Below, one piece after another: positions 9,601 through 17,995 of a DNA stretch of 23,909 bases. Every line of letters begins with the position of its first letter. The stretch's first letter is position 1. Where the stretch lies: positions 54,037 through 77,945 of the forward strand of contig FR899737.1 of assembly GCA_000437275.1 (NCBI GenBank), written 5' to 3'. Source of the stretch: Clostridium sp. CAG:411 (lineage in GTDB: Bacteria > Bacillota > Clostridia > Lachnospirales > Lachnospiraceae). A model generated the notes under the pieces. It was not told the origin of the DNA. It was given only the letters and a program-made list of their open reading frames with translations, and made no database searches. A program made the translations under genes and the position numbers.

Positions 9601-9629
9601 TTGATTGTAGTGAAAGATAGTGATAGGAT
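9601..9629 (+). promoter_or_regulatory. Possible promoter for glycogen synthase
   Basis: TTGATT (9601-9606), 17-bp spacer, TAGGAT (9624-9629), with a predicted start about 55 bases before the ATG. Both hexamers deviate from consensus, so this is tentative. The rest of the 9426-9689 gap shows no gene or clear hairpin. Confidence 0.35.
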
Positions 9630-9689
9630 AGATATATTAGCGTGACTAATTAGGAAAGTTACGATGCAATAAGTATAGGGGGATTCGGA

Positions 9690-11840
9690 ATGGCAGAGAA
9701 AACAAAAAGCGTTGCAACGGATGAAAAAATAAAAGATACAGTAGTATCGTCAGAGGAGACAATGGAGGAAAATAAGGCAACGAAAACAGCCGGGAGTACC
9801 GGGACAAAGAAACAGGCTACTGCCGCATCGGAAAAGAAAACGTCACCTGCAAAAAAGACTACAGTGAAAAAAGTGTCAAATAAGGCAACTGAAGAAAAAG
9901 TGGAAGTGCAGGATAAGACAGATCAAGATAAAGATAAAATAGAAGAGAAAAAAACAACAACCAGAAGAAAAACGACAAAGACTGCCGCAAAAGAGGCGGA
10001 TGAAGCTAAGGCAGAGAAAAAGACAACAACGAGAAAAACAACAAAGAAGGCTACCACAACGACAAGAAAGAAAACAACTAAAAAAGAGGAACCAGAAAAG
10101 GAAGGTAGCGTAAAAAAGGTAACGGAAAAGAAGGAAGAACCGAAAGAAGAAAGCGGACAAAAAAAGACGGCAGCAAAAAAGAAAGACGCGGAAGAAAAGA
10201 GTACCAAAAAAAGTACAACTAGAAGAAAAACAACAGAAAAAAAAGAAGAGAAGAAAGTTCCTGCATCTGATGAAAAAGAAAAGAAAGAATCAGAAGAGGA
10301 AGCAGTGAAGTCTACTGCACCAGAAAACCCAGAAATAGTGGGACAGGAGGAGCAGAAAATGGAAGAAAAAGTGGAAGAACCGATTTATAGAAAAAAAATA
10401 TTGTTTGTTGGTTCAGAATGTTATCCATTTGTAAAGACAGGTGGTTTAGGTGATGTTATGTATGCATTGCCAAAAGCACTGAATAAGGTAGGATGTGATG
10501 CTAGGGTAATCTTACCAAAATATCGTTGTATTCCATGGGAGTATCAGGAAAAGATGGAATATATTCATAATTTTTACATGGACTTGAGACGTGATGGAAA
10601 AAATTATTATGTAGGTGTTTTCAAATATGAAATGGATGGCGTAACTTACTACTTTATCGACAATGAAGAATTGTTTAGTGAAGGAAATCCATATACAAGC
10701 ATACCAAACGATATCGTAAAGTTTACTTATTTTTGTAAGGCAGCGTTAGCAGTCTTGCCAATTGTTGATTTTATACCAGACATCATTCATTGCCATGATT
10801 GGCAGGCAAGTCTTGTGCCAATTTATTTGCGTACATTATTTTCGAATACAGAGACTTGTAGAAGAGCGCAGACGATTATGACAATCCACAATCTAAAATT
10901 CCAGGGTGTATGCAATTTGGAGACACTTCGTTTTTGGAGCGGACTTCCAGATGATGTATTTACAGATGGCGTATTAAAAGATGGAATCGATGCGAATATG
11001 TTAAAGGGTGGTTTGACCTATGCCAATAAAATTTCAACTGTAAGTAATACTTATGCTGGCGAGATTAAGACTGCCACATATGGAGAACATCTGGATCAAC
11101 ATATTGGGTATCATCATATGAAATTATGCGGTATTGTGAATGGTATTGATTATGATATGTATAATCCAACAACAGATTCCTATATCTATGAAAACTATTC
11201 AATTAAGGATGTAATTGAAAAGAAAAAGAAGAATAAGAGAGCACTTCAGGAAGAGTTAGGATTAGAGCAGGATACAGGTAAATTTGTAGTGGGAATTATT
11301 TCAAGATTAACAGATCAGAAGGGATTGGATCTGATTAATTTCATAATGAATGCACTTGTAGACCCTTATACACAGGTAGCGGTACTTGGTACAGGTGATC
11401 CAAGATACGAAGAGTCTTTCCGCTATTACGAAAATCATTTTAAGGGAAGAGTTTGTTCAAATATTATGTATTCTGAGGAACGTGCTCATAAGATTTATGC
11501 TGGTGCAGATGCATTGTTGGTACCATCTCAATTTGAACCATGTGGTTTGACACAGTTGATTGCCATGCATTACGGAACAGTTCCAATTGTTCGTGAAACA
11601 GGTGGCTTGAAGGATACGGTACAGGCTTACAATGAATATGAAGAAACAGGAAATGGATTTTCCTTTTATGAGTACAATGCAAACCAGTTGTTAAATATTG
11701 TGAATTATGCTAAAACAGTATATTTCACAAGGAGAGAATCTTGGGATGCCATGGTAAAACGTGATATGGAACAGGATGTATCATGGGCAAGATCTGCGAC
11801 ACAATATAAAGCATTGTATGATTCTATGTTAGGTTGGTAA
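9690..11840 (+). CDS. glgA: Glycogen synthase with long Lys/Thr-rich N-terminal tail
   Basis: Transfers glucose from ADP-glucose to the growing alpha-1,4-glucan. Residues from about 235 to 716 are a complete GT5 glycogen synthase: the N-terminal KTGGLGDV loop that binds ADP-glucose (near residue 250), the HCHDWQAS segment, and the C-terminal PSQFEPCGLTQ and TGGLKDT segments. That part alone, about 480 residues, equals a normal GlgA. Residues 1-234 are low-complexity, rich in Lys, Thr, Glu and Ala, with recurrent KKTTTRRKTT-like blocks, and should be disordered and highly charged. ATG 9690 follows AGGGGGATTCGG, a good ribosome site. A second in-frame start at 10359 could give the conventional form. 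No other glycogen gene is adjacent. Confidence 0.93.
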   Translation: MAEKTKSVATDEKIKDTVVSSEETMEENKATKTAGSTGTKKQATAASEKKTSPAKKTTVKKVSNKATEEKVEVQDKTDQDKDKIEEKKTTTRRKTTKTAAKEADEAKAEKKTTTRKTTKKATTTTRKKTTKKEEPEKEGSVKKVTEKKEEPKEESGQKKTAAKKKDAEEKSTKKSTTRRKTTEKKEEKKVPASDEKEKKESEEEAVKSTAPENPEIVGQEEQKMEEKVEEPIYRKKILFVGSECYPFVKTGGLGDVMYALPKALNKVGCDARVILPKYRCIPWEYQEKMEYIHNFYMDLRRDGKNYYVGVFKYEMDGVTYYFIDNEELFSEGNPYTSIPNDIVKFTYFCKAALAVLPIVDFIPDIIHCHDWQASLVPIYLRTLFSNTETCRRAQTIMTIHNLKFQGVCNLETLRFWSGLPDDVFTDGVLKDGIDANMLKGGLTYANKISTVSNTYAGEIKTATYGEHLDQHIGYHHMKLCGIVNGIDYDMYNPTTDSYIYENYSIKDVIEKKKKNKRALQEELGLEQDTGKFVVGIISRLTDQKGLDLINFIMNALVDPYTQVAVLGTGDPRYEESFRYYENHFKGRVCSNIMYSEERAHKIYAGADALLVPSQFEPCGLTQLIAMHYGTVPIVRETGGLKDTVQAYNEYEETGNGFSFYEYNANQLLNIVNYAKTVYFTRRESWDAMVKRDMEQDVSWARSATQYKALYDSMLGW
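10346..10361 (+). promoter_or_regulatory. Internal ribosome site and ATG inside glgA
   Basis: GGAGG (10346-10350) is followed after 8 bases by an in-frame ATG (10359-10361, residue 224). It lies 12 codons before the first conserved catalytic residues (KILFVGSE). Initiation here would give a 493-residue glycogen synthase of standard size without the tail. The geometry is ideal, but GAGGAG also simply encodes Glu-Glu, so chance is possible in this Glu-rich stretch. Confidence 0.45.
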
Positions 11841-11913
11841 ACATAATAATTGGAAGATAGGATATAGCAGCGGATAGGTTCAATTGTTTTCTATTGTTGT
11901 GTACATTTGTAAG

Positions 11914-12013
11914 AAAAAGAAAACGAAGATTGAGGTAGAGGAACGGTTTCCCAAAAGTAGCTAAAATGTTTATTTATTTTGGAGGTTCACCTTAATTGTC
12001 GTTTTCCTTTTTT
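11914..12013 (+). terminator. Long rod-shaped hairpin with U-tract after glgA
   Basis: The A-rich arm from 11914 to 11936 pairs with 11989-12012: 13 bp with one bulge (GAAAACGA with TCGTTTTCC and flanking A/T), one mismatch, then 9 bp including two G-U pairs. Shorter inner pairings (GAAC/GTTC and CCAAAA/TTTTGG) continue the rod. The 3' arm ends in six T. It probably terminates the glgA transcript, but about 100 bases is large for a terminator, so a small RNA or a miniature element is also possible. Elsewhere in the 11841-12153 gap only the promoter at 12062 is visible. Confidence 0.55.
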
Positions 12014-12061
12014 GCAATTCTTAAAATTACATTAGAAACTCCATAATAAGCAATATCTATA

Positions 12062-12090
12062 TTGCAAAATCGCTTTTTGTGTGCTAAGAT
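12062..12090 (+). promoter_or_regulatory. Promoter for the 12154 secreted-protein gene
   Basis: TTGCAA (12062-12067), 17-bp spacer, TAAGAT (12085-12090). Predicted start near 12097, leaving a leader of about 57 bases. Confidence 0.6.
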
Positions 12091-12153
12091 AAAGCTGGTT
12101 CTTGAAAGAACGCAAAACTAAAATATAAAAGGGAAAAGTGAGGAGAGATTAAA

Positions 12154-13356
12154 ATGAAGAAAAAATGGCTAGCAGGCATTTGTGTTATGACTTGTGTTGC
12201 ATCTTTATTAGCGCCAGGAAGTATGACTATGCAGGATAAACGTGCAACCAGTAACATTGCATATGCAGAAACTACAAATACACAATATGAAGGTACTTAT
12301 ACGGTACCAGTTACCAGTACGGTAAGTAAAAATGATTCAATTGCATCTATAAAAAAGGTATCTTTCGAAGGAAACATTTCTGATAGCAATACAGAAGATG
12401 TTTATTTATTAAATGTGCAGGAATCAGGTGTTAATTTAGAAATTCAGGGAGCTGTAGAAAATTTATCTGCTAGGATGGAATTGCAGACACTGGCAGGAAA
12501 TACTTTAAAAAGTTGTATATTAAACAGCTATAGTGAGATGATTGATACAACCACTGGTACGAGAGAAGCAGGAATTTATAAATATTATTTAGCAAAGGGA
12601 CAGTACCTTTGTAAAATAAGTAAAAATTATGGTTCGGGAACACTTGCGTATAAGGTGAATACTTATTCTGTGGATGCATCAGAGGCAAAGGGCATATCCT
12701 TTGGCCAAAGGTATATATCTTACGCAGGACATGCAGCACAGTATAAAAAAATAACAGTTAAAGAAGCTGGAAAATTGACAATTAAAAGCAATGAGTATAA
12801 TAGTTTGTCAGAAGTATATGATACACAGCTTGTAAACACGAACGGGGATTATTTTACTCTTTGTAATGCAAAGAAGAAAGAATTAACTTCAGCATCAAGT
12901 AGTACAACAAACAAATGCTATGGAGTGAAAAAGGGAACCTATTATATAAAAATGTCTCGTACATATTACGATTATAGAGTATATTCTGTTTCCTTTAAAA
13001 AGGCAGGAACACCAACGAATACAAAGAAGAAAACTGCAAAAACAGTTACGAAAAAGTTGCAAAGCTATGTATTAACTTCTGAAAGTAGTGCAACACAGTG
13101 GTACAAATTTACTTTAAAAAAGGCAAAAAGAATGAAATTCTATATAAACAATCAAACAGATGACCGTTTAAGAATAGAAATTCAGAAGAAGGGCGATAGT
13201 GCATCTGTATTATATGTGGATAAAAATGACTATACAAATATTCAGCGTACCAATTATGGTAAAGTTACAAAGTGGGAGAAGGGAACCTATTATGTGAAGA
13301 TTACCAAATATTATACAAGTAATACGGGTGGAATTGTACAGGTGAAATTAAAATAA
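12154..13356 (+). CDS. Secreted protein with three PPC-like beta-sandwich repeats
   Basis: 400 residues. A Sec signal peptide covers about residues 1-40 with likely cleavage after AYA; there is no lipobox, LPXTG or C-terminal membrane helix, so it should be released or held by charge. Three repeated units of about 100-120 residues follow. Each ends in a related strand: GQYLCKISKNY, GTYYIKMSRTYYDY and GTYYVKITKYYTS. The pattern resembles bacterial pre-peptidase C-terminal (PPC) domains, but no catalytic domain is attached. The protein is rich in Lys, Tyr, Thr and Ser. ATG 12154 has AGGAGAG about 9 bases upstream. It is a single-gene unit with its own promoter and terminator. The function is unknown; binding to a glycan or matrix is only a guess. 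Confidence 0.8.
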   Translation: MKKKWLAGICVMTCVASLLAPGSMTMQDKRATSNIAYAETTNTQYEGTYTVPVTSTVSKNDSIASIKKVSFEGNISDSNTEDVYLLNVQESGVNLEIQGAVENLSARMELQTLAGNTLKSCILNSYSEMIDTTTGTREAGIYKYYLAKGQYLCKISKNYGSGTLAYKVNTYSVDASEAKGISFGQRYISYAGHAAQYKKITVKEAGKLTIKSNEYNSLSEVYDTQLVNTNGDYFTLCNAKKKELTSASSSTTNKCYGVKKGTYYIKMSRTYYDYRVYSVSFKKAGTPTNTKKKTAKTVTKKLQSYVLTSESSATQWYKFTLKKAKRMKFYINNQTDDRLRIEIQKKGDSASVLYVDKNDYTNIQRTNYGKVTKWEKGTYYVKITKYYTSNTGGIVQVKLK

Positions 13357-13361
13357 TAGTT

Positions 13362-13398
13362 AATAAGGTATGTCTATGGTAGACATACCTTATTTTTT
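13362..13398 (+). terminator. Intrinsic terminator after the 12154 gene
   Basis: A perfect 15-bp stem (AATAAGGTATGTCTA, 13362-13376, with 13380-13394) has a 3-base TGG loop and runs straight into a T-tract. Only six bases separate it from the stop codon. Confidence 0.93.
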
Positions 13399-13577
13399 CT
13401 TTATTACTTGATTTATGTAAGCCTCTATGAACCGTTTACCTGTTGATTGATAGAACTAATTTTTTTATGGAAAAATCTTAATTTGATAGAAAAAGGTACA
13501 GCTTATTTTCAATAAAGAGAGAATGGATAGAAGTAACTTTTTCATTTTTGGAAGTGGTTTAATTGCTTATAATTGGC

Positions 13578-13606
13578 TTTACAAAATAGTGAAAATATGT
13601 TATTAT
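13578..13606 (+). promoter_or_regulatory. Promoter for tRNA-Leu
   Basis: TTTACA (13578-13583), 17-bp spacer, TATTAT (13601-13606). Predicted start near 13613, only 8 bases before the mature tRNA. Confidence 0.65.
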
Positions 13607-13620
13607 ATAACATGTTGTTT

Positions 13621-13704
13621 GCACGCATGGCGGAATTGGCAGACGCGCATGGTTCAGGTCCATGTCCTGTAACAGGGGTGAGGGTTCAAGTCCCTCTGTG
13701 TGCA
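13621..13704 (+). tRNA. tRNA-Leu (anticodon CAG)
   Basis: 84 bases including the discriminator A. The 7-bp acceptor stem is GCACGCA with TGTGTGC (one G-U). The anticodon stem is CATGG/CCATG around the loop TTCAGGT, giving CAG. It has the long class II variable arm expected for Leu (CCTG-TAA-CAGG) and a T-arm of GAGGG-TTCAAGT-CCCTC. CCA is not encoded; the next bases are CGA. It has its own promoter and is followed by a structured RNA candidate. Confidence 0.97.
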
Positions 13705-13766
13705 CGATTGCATTTTAGAATGTAAAGGATAAGTGAAGACACTATGTGGTGTGAAAAGCTGTAGAG

Positions 13767-13893
13767 CAGTCTCACCGAACTTATATACAACGGTACCGAT
13801 GTGCATGTGGTACATTGGTGCTATGTTTAACCATCAATGTATTATAGATACAGAGCAGAACGAGTTGTTATAAGTTTGGTTGGGGCTGTTTTT
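13767..13893 (+). ncRNA. Candidate structured RNA ending in a U-tract, downstream of tRNA-Leu
   Basis: A long-range stem joins 13767-13791 (CAGTCTCACCGAAC...) to 13864-13888 (...GTTTGGTTGGGGCTG): 24 bp with two single-base bulges and three G-U pairs, directly followed by TTTTTCTTTT. Inside are a 10-bp hairpin (13793-13802 with 13812-13821, 9-base loop) and a 5-bp hairpin (TGTAT/ATACA, about 13838-13852), forming a three-way junction. The small ORF content is negligible. It may be the processed 3' part of the tRNA transcript with a large terminator, an independent small RNA, or a leader element for the phosphatase gene, although a promoter lies between. I could not match it to T-box, c-di-GMP, 6S or other families I know. 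The remaining bases between here and 14089 hold only the promoter at 14012. Confidence 0.5.
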
Positions 13894-14011
13894 CTTTTGA
13901 AAAAAGTGGAAAACAATTGTGTTTGCTATGAAAATTTCAAAATAAAGGACAGACATTACTAGAACTATATGGATGTGTACCATTACAAGTGTCGAATTGC
14001 GAAAATATAGG

Positions 14012-14040
14012 TTGCTTCTTATGGAATAGTACGATATATA
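14012..14040 (+). promoter_or_regulatory. Possible promoter for the alkaline phosphatase gene
   Basis: TTGCTT (14012-14017), 17-bp spacer, TATATA (14035-14040). Predicted start near 14047, which makes the upstream TTG at 14048 an unlikely translation start. No Pho-box direct repeat is obvious. Confidence 0.5.
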
Positions 14041-14089
14041 GCAGATTTTGTATTTTGCAAGCACTTGGAAAAAGAAGGGAGAAAGAAAC

Positions 14090-17000
14090 ATGAACTGGAA
14101 AAAAAATAAAAAAAGTAGAAAGAGTTTGGTGTACAAGTGTATATCTGTTGTGTTAAGTATGAGTTTGCTTGTAGCAATGCCGTTCGAACAAAAAGAAACA
14201 AGTTATGCACAAAAAGCAAATTCTGGAATACTATCGATTCAGACAACAGAGGCAAAAACAGGCACAATTAAAAATATTATTTATATGGTCCCAGATGGAG
14301 GCGGCTTCCCTTCTTATGACATTGCCACAAAGGTAAAGGAGGCGGGAGGTCTTACTTACCTTTATAAGAACAGCAATTTTAATGGAACAAAACCGACAGA
14401 AAATAAAATGTATATGGCGGATTATCTGATTGGTTCCGTAACAACGAAATCTGCAAATAACGCCACAACGGATTCGGCTGCTGCAGGAACCGCATTGGCA
14501 ACAGGAAAAAAGACAAATAATGATTATACAGGAGTAACATCCGCGAAAAAACCGATTGCAAATCTGACGGAACTGGCACAATTAGAAGGAAAAGCCACTG
14601 GTTTGATTGCCACATCCTATAGCTACGATGCGACACCTGCAGCATTTTCGGCTCATGCAAAATCACGTTCTGATAGTGATACTATTATTTCACAGATGTT
14701 ACATACGGATTTGACGGTTATGCTTGGAGGGGGAATGAGTTACACAGGATATACCAAGAAGGATAACTTAAAAGCAGCGAAAGAACTAGGATATACAGTG
14801 GTAAATACGGAAGACCAGCTAAATGCAGCGGCAGCTTCTGCGACAGAAGATACAAAAATTTGGGGAGGTTTTCAGGCTACGAATCATCACATGCCTTATG
14901 ATATCGGATATGGCAGTTCTTATGATGGTATTGACGATTCCAAAAGACAGGCACCAACGTTAGCAGAGATGACAAAGGCATCCATAGAAGTATTATCAAA
15001 AAATTCCAATGGATTTTTCCTTATGGTCGAGGGAAGCAAAGTTGATTATGGAAATCACCATAGAATGATGACAGAATCTGCTGGAGAATACATTGCGTTT
15101 GACGAAGCCTTTAAAGTGGCAGTAGATTATGCAAAGGAACATAAAGACACTGTTGTTGTGGTAGTGCCGGATCATAATACTGGATTGAATACAACACCGA
15201 ATGCAGAAAATATGCAAAAGGTAGTTAAAATGATTCAAAATGGGGAAAGCACAAAAAATGCGACATCATTACTAGATTTTTCCAGTTATGCAGGAGAGGG
15301 TGACAGTGCGCATACAGGAATGAATGTGGGGATATGGATGTATGTCCCAGATGGGGTAGATCGATTAAAAGGAACTGCGACTACTGCCATTACAGATAGC
15401 AGTAAACGAGAAGCGTATACCATTGATAATACACAGGTTGCACCATATCTGGCTTCTTTGTGGGGAGATAAAACGCTGAATGATGCAACGAACGAATTGT
15501 ATATAGATGCATCTGATTATGGAACCTATACGAATGGTGAATTTCAATTTACGGGAAAAAATGCGAGTGTGACGATTAACACAGATAAAGCTACGATTGA
15601 AGGAAAAGATATAGAATTAGCTGGAAAATTATCGATTTATGAAGATGGACATTGTTATGTACCAAAGGAAATTTTGCAAAGATTGAACATTTCTGTGGGG
15701 CAGGAGAATGAAAAGAAATTACAGGGAACAGGAACGCAAGAGGACCCTTATGTGATTGCAAATGAAGCTAACTTCTTAGAATTTACCAATACAATGAAAA
15801 ATGGGGAAAGTTATGCTGGTAAATATATCAAACAAACGGCAAATATTGATATGGAAGGCATCTCTGATTATGCAGGAATCGCAGGAAATGATGCGAATAT
15901 GATTTTCAAAGGTAGTTATGATGGACAGGGGCATTCTATAAATGTGAATATCAAAGCGGAGAATGAACAGGGAATTTCTATTTTCCCATATACGTCAGGA
16001 GTAATCAAAAATCTGGGAACTACCGGAAGTATCACAAATACAGCGGCGGATAACGGATGTGCAGGGATTGCCCGCTCAATCCGAAAGGGTGGAACCATTG
16101 TAAACTGCTGGTCAACAGTAGATTTGAATGCAACAAAGGATGCGGCAGGAATTGCTTGGACTATTAAAGACGGTGCCACCATGTATAATTGCTTTTACAA
16201 AGGCAAAATCATTACAAAAAATAACTATGGTGTAGGAATTGTAAATGGAACGGTAGAAAATTGTTTCTATCAAATGGAGCAGGGTAGTACAGCCGTAAGT
16301 ATAAGTACCACAAATAAAGCAGGTGGAAAGGAAACGGATACATTTTCGGCACAGGCATTAAATGGATACCAGAAAGATGCTGTGGATAAATTAGATATTT
16401 TAAAGGATACAGAACAATTATGTAAATTTGTAGAGTATCCTGGTTATACATTTGCATTTGCAGGAAGTGTTGCAGGACTTAAAGAAATAACGTATACATA
16501 TACTTGCAAAGATGGAGAGAAGAAGACCAATTCTGTAAAGAATTTCTCTAGTGATGTAACTGGATATAGTGAGATTATTGGAGATGAAATGAATCCGCAT
16601 CTTCCGATTGAGATTAGCGGAAAACCAGTGCTGTCAGATGGAGAAGAAATTGTAACAGGTGGAACGACAAAACTTGATACAAAGGGATGTGGAAATGGAG
16701 AAATTACAGTTACGGCAACCGTAAAAAATGCATATTATGAGACAAAAAGTGTTACCCGATATAGCATCCTGTTTAGTGGACCAGGAGCCACCGAGGAAAC
16801 AGCAAAACCAGATCTTACAGCGACACCTATTGTGCAAACCAGTGAACCGGCAACGAGTATACCAACACAGACGCCAGAAAATACCAAGGTACCTGTTATA
16901 GAAATTACGGTAGCACCAATTACGGTGCCAACGGAACCAGCGAGTGAACAAAATACGCCATTGCCAACGCAGGATGTAGAAAAGGATACAAAACCAGTAC

Positions 17001-17557
17001 CGAGTGCGGACATAGATCAGGGACAAACAGTGGCACCGAAGGATACCGATATACCAAGTGTTACAACGATGCCTTCTATTACTGCAACACCAGAGATAAA
17101 AAAACAGGAAATTAACAAAAGTACAATATTAAATGTAAAGAAAAGCTATGTTTATACAGGAAATAGCATAAAGCCTGTTCCTGTAGTGACGATAAATCGT
17201 TATGTATTGCTTCCTAAAGTGGATTATACCTTATCCTACTCTGGCAATATTAATGCAGGAATAGCTAAGATAACGATAAAAGGAAAAGGAGAATACATAG
17301 GCAGTAAAGTTGTAACATTTCGAATTACACCAAAGAGTGTAAAACAATTGAAATTTACAAAAATAAAGAAACAAAGATATACAGGAAAAGCAATAAAGCC
17401 AAACGTTTCCGCTAAATATGGAAAAAGAAAACTGAAAAGAAAAATAGACTTTACTATCGTTTATCGGAAAAATAGAAAAAAAGGAACTGCCATCGTATAT
17501 GTCAAAGGAAAGGGCAATTATACAGGAACAAAGCGATTAACCTTTCAAATTAAATAA
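14090..17557 (+). CDS. Secreted multidomain alkaline phosphatase
   Basis: 1155 residues. A long Sec signal peptide (residues 1 to about 43, cleaved near SYA) exports the protein. Residues about 55-460 are an alkaline phosphatase (PhoA superfamily). Visible features are the metal-binding VPDGGG (Asp69), the phosphorylated Ser129 in TTDSAAAGTALATGKKT, the VEGSKVDYGNHH segment, the PDHNTG metal site and the GDSAHTG His. Next come a small Cu-amine-oxidase-N-like stretch (about 500-540), a GLUG/beta-helix-like region beginning GTGTQEDPYVIA (about 545-740), a Thr/Pro/Glu-rich linker (about 895-1005), and two Ig-like repeats ending in very basic sequence (about 1010-1155). There is no LPXTG, so wall retention is probably by the basic repeats. 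ATG 14090 has AAGGGAG 8 bases upstream and begins the signal peptide. Confidence 0.9.
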   Translation: MNWKKNKKSRKSLVYKCISVVLSMSLLVAMPFEQKETSYAQKANSGILSIQTTEAKTGTIKNIIYMVPDGGGFPSYDIATKVKEAGGLTYLYKNSNFNGTKPTENKMYMADYLIGSVTTKSANNATTDSAAAGTALATGKKTNNDYTGVTSAKKPIANLTELAQLEGKATGLIATSYSYDATPAAFSAHAKSRSDSDTIISQMLHTDLTVMLGGGMSYTGYTKKDNLKAAKELGYTVVNTEDQLNAAAASATEDTKIWGGFQATNHHMPYDIGYGSSYDGIDDSKRQAPTLAEMTKASIEVLSKNSNGFFLMVEGSKVDYGNHHRMMTESAGEYIAFDEAFKVAVDYAKEHKDTVVVVVPDHNTGLNTTPNAENMQKVVKMIQNGESTKNATSLLDFSSYAGEGDSAHTGMNVGIWMYVPDGVDRLKGTATTAITDSSKREAYTIDNTQVAPYLASLWGDKTLNDATNELYIDASDYGTYTNGEFQFTGKNASVTINTDKATIEGKDIELAGKLSIYEDGHCYVPKEILQRLNISVGQENEKKLQGTGTQEDPYVIANEANFLEFTNTMKNGESYAGKYIKQTANIDMEGISDYAGIAGNDANMIFKGSYDGQGHSINVNIKAENEQGISIFPYTSGVIKNLGTTGSITNTAADNGCAGIARSIRKGGTIVNCWSTVDLNATKDAAGIAWTIKDGATMYNCFYKGKIITKNNYGVGIVNGTVENCFYQMEQGSTAVSISTTNKAGGKETDTFSAQALNGYQKDAVDKLDILKDTEQLCKFVEYPGYTFAFAGSVAGLKEITYTYTCKDGEKKTNSVKNFSSDVTGYSEIIGDEMNPHLPIEISGKPVLSDGEEIVTGGTTKLDTKGCGNGEITVTATVKNAYYETKSVTRYSILFSGPGATEETAKPDLTATPIVQTSEPATSIPTQTPENTKVPVIEITVAPITVPTEPASEQNTPLPTQDVEKDTKPVPSADIDQGQTVAPKDTDIPSVTTMPSITATPEIKKQEINKSTILNVKKSYVYTGNSIKPVPVVTINRYVLLPKVDYTLSYSGNINAGIAKITIKGKGEYIGSKVVTFRITPKSVKQLKFTKIKKQRYTGKAIKPNVSAKYGKRKLKRKIDFTIVYRKNRKKGTAIVYVKGKGNYTGTKRLTFQIK

Positions 17558-17592
17558 GGGTATATGTATCATCTAATATTATGCATGGGGCA

Positions 17593-17628
17593 AAAAAGAA
17601 CTGTCTAAATTAAGGCAGTTCTTTTTTT
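17593..17628 (+). terminator. Intrinsic terminator after the phosphatase gene
   Basis: Stem 17593-17606 pairs with 17613-17626 (GAACTGTCT with AGGCAGTTC, one G-U, plus flanking A/T) around a 6-base loop, followed by a T-run. Confidence 0.88.
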
Positions 17629-17956
17629 ATGGCATTGTTCTATTTATGGGAGAGTTTCTTAACAGAGAAATGGAACTTTGTTTCTATCAGTTGAATGAGT
17701 AGTTAGCTGTTAGTGGGGAGTATAAGGCTACCTAATAGAATTAGGTTTGTGTATCTCATATATAGGTTGATTTTGGTGCCTAATTAATTGTATGAAATAA
17801 ATAAAAAATAGACATGGTTAAAAGAGTAATTGTTAGTATTGCTGAAAATATTTTGTAAAAATAAGAAAAAGCAAATAAAAGAGATAATGATATACATATT
17901 GCACTAAAAATCAAGGATTTTGTCTTTGGAAAATTGTTTGTATTGCATACAAAAAT
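17629..17956 (+). other. Non-coding gap of about 330 bases
   Basis: I find no credible gene here on either strand. The only structure is a perfect 7-bp hairpin (ACCTAAT-AGA-ATTAGGT, 17730-17746) followed by TTTG, perhaps a weak terminator. Base composition becomes markedly more A/T-rich from here to the end of the window. Confidence 0.6.
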
Positions 17957-17986
17957 TACGTTTATGACCTCAAACCCTACGTTTAC
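17957..17986 (+). promoter_or_regulatory. Candidate LytTR response-regulator binding repeats
   Basis: Two 9-base direct repeats, TACGTTTAT (17957-17965) and TACGTTTAC (17978-17986), are separated by 12 bp, so their starts are 21 bp (two helical turns) apart. Similarity continues to GACC after each copy. The general LytTR-domain target (AgrA, VirR, ComE type) is a pair of [TA][AC][CA]GTTN[AG][TG] repeats 12-13 bp apart. The first copy fits all nine positions and the second eight. The pair sits upstream of a promoter with a good -10 and poor -35 box, the arrangement expected for an activator. Confidence 0.65.
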
Positions 17987-17995
17987 GACCAAAAT

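Noticed and set aside
9876..10207. Minus-strand frames rich in Phe, Cys and Ser opposite the glgA tail
   Set aside because: They are the complement of the Lys/Thr/Glu-rich coding strand; no ribosome site or family resemblance.
13767..13893. T-box leader, because of the GGTACCG sequence near 13792
   Set aside because: The T-box core (GGTGGNACCGCG-type) is not matched and there is no downstream aminoacyl-tRNA or amino-acid gene; a separate promoter lies before the next gene.
17646..17702. Tiny frame ending in LCFYQLNE, superficially like an AgrD tail
   Set aside because: Only 18 residues, no hydrophobic leader, no conserved Pro and no ribosome site.
17780..17992. Minus-strand 70-residue hydrophobic frame in the gap before the lysozyme gene
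   Set aside because: It begins with TTG inside the LytTR-like repeats and has no ribosome site; its hydrophobicity follows from A/T-rich sequence.
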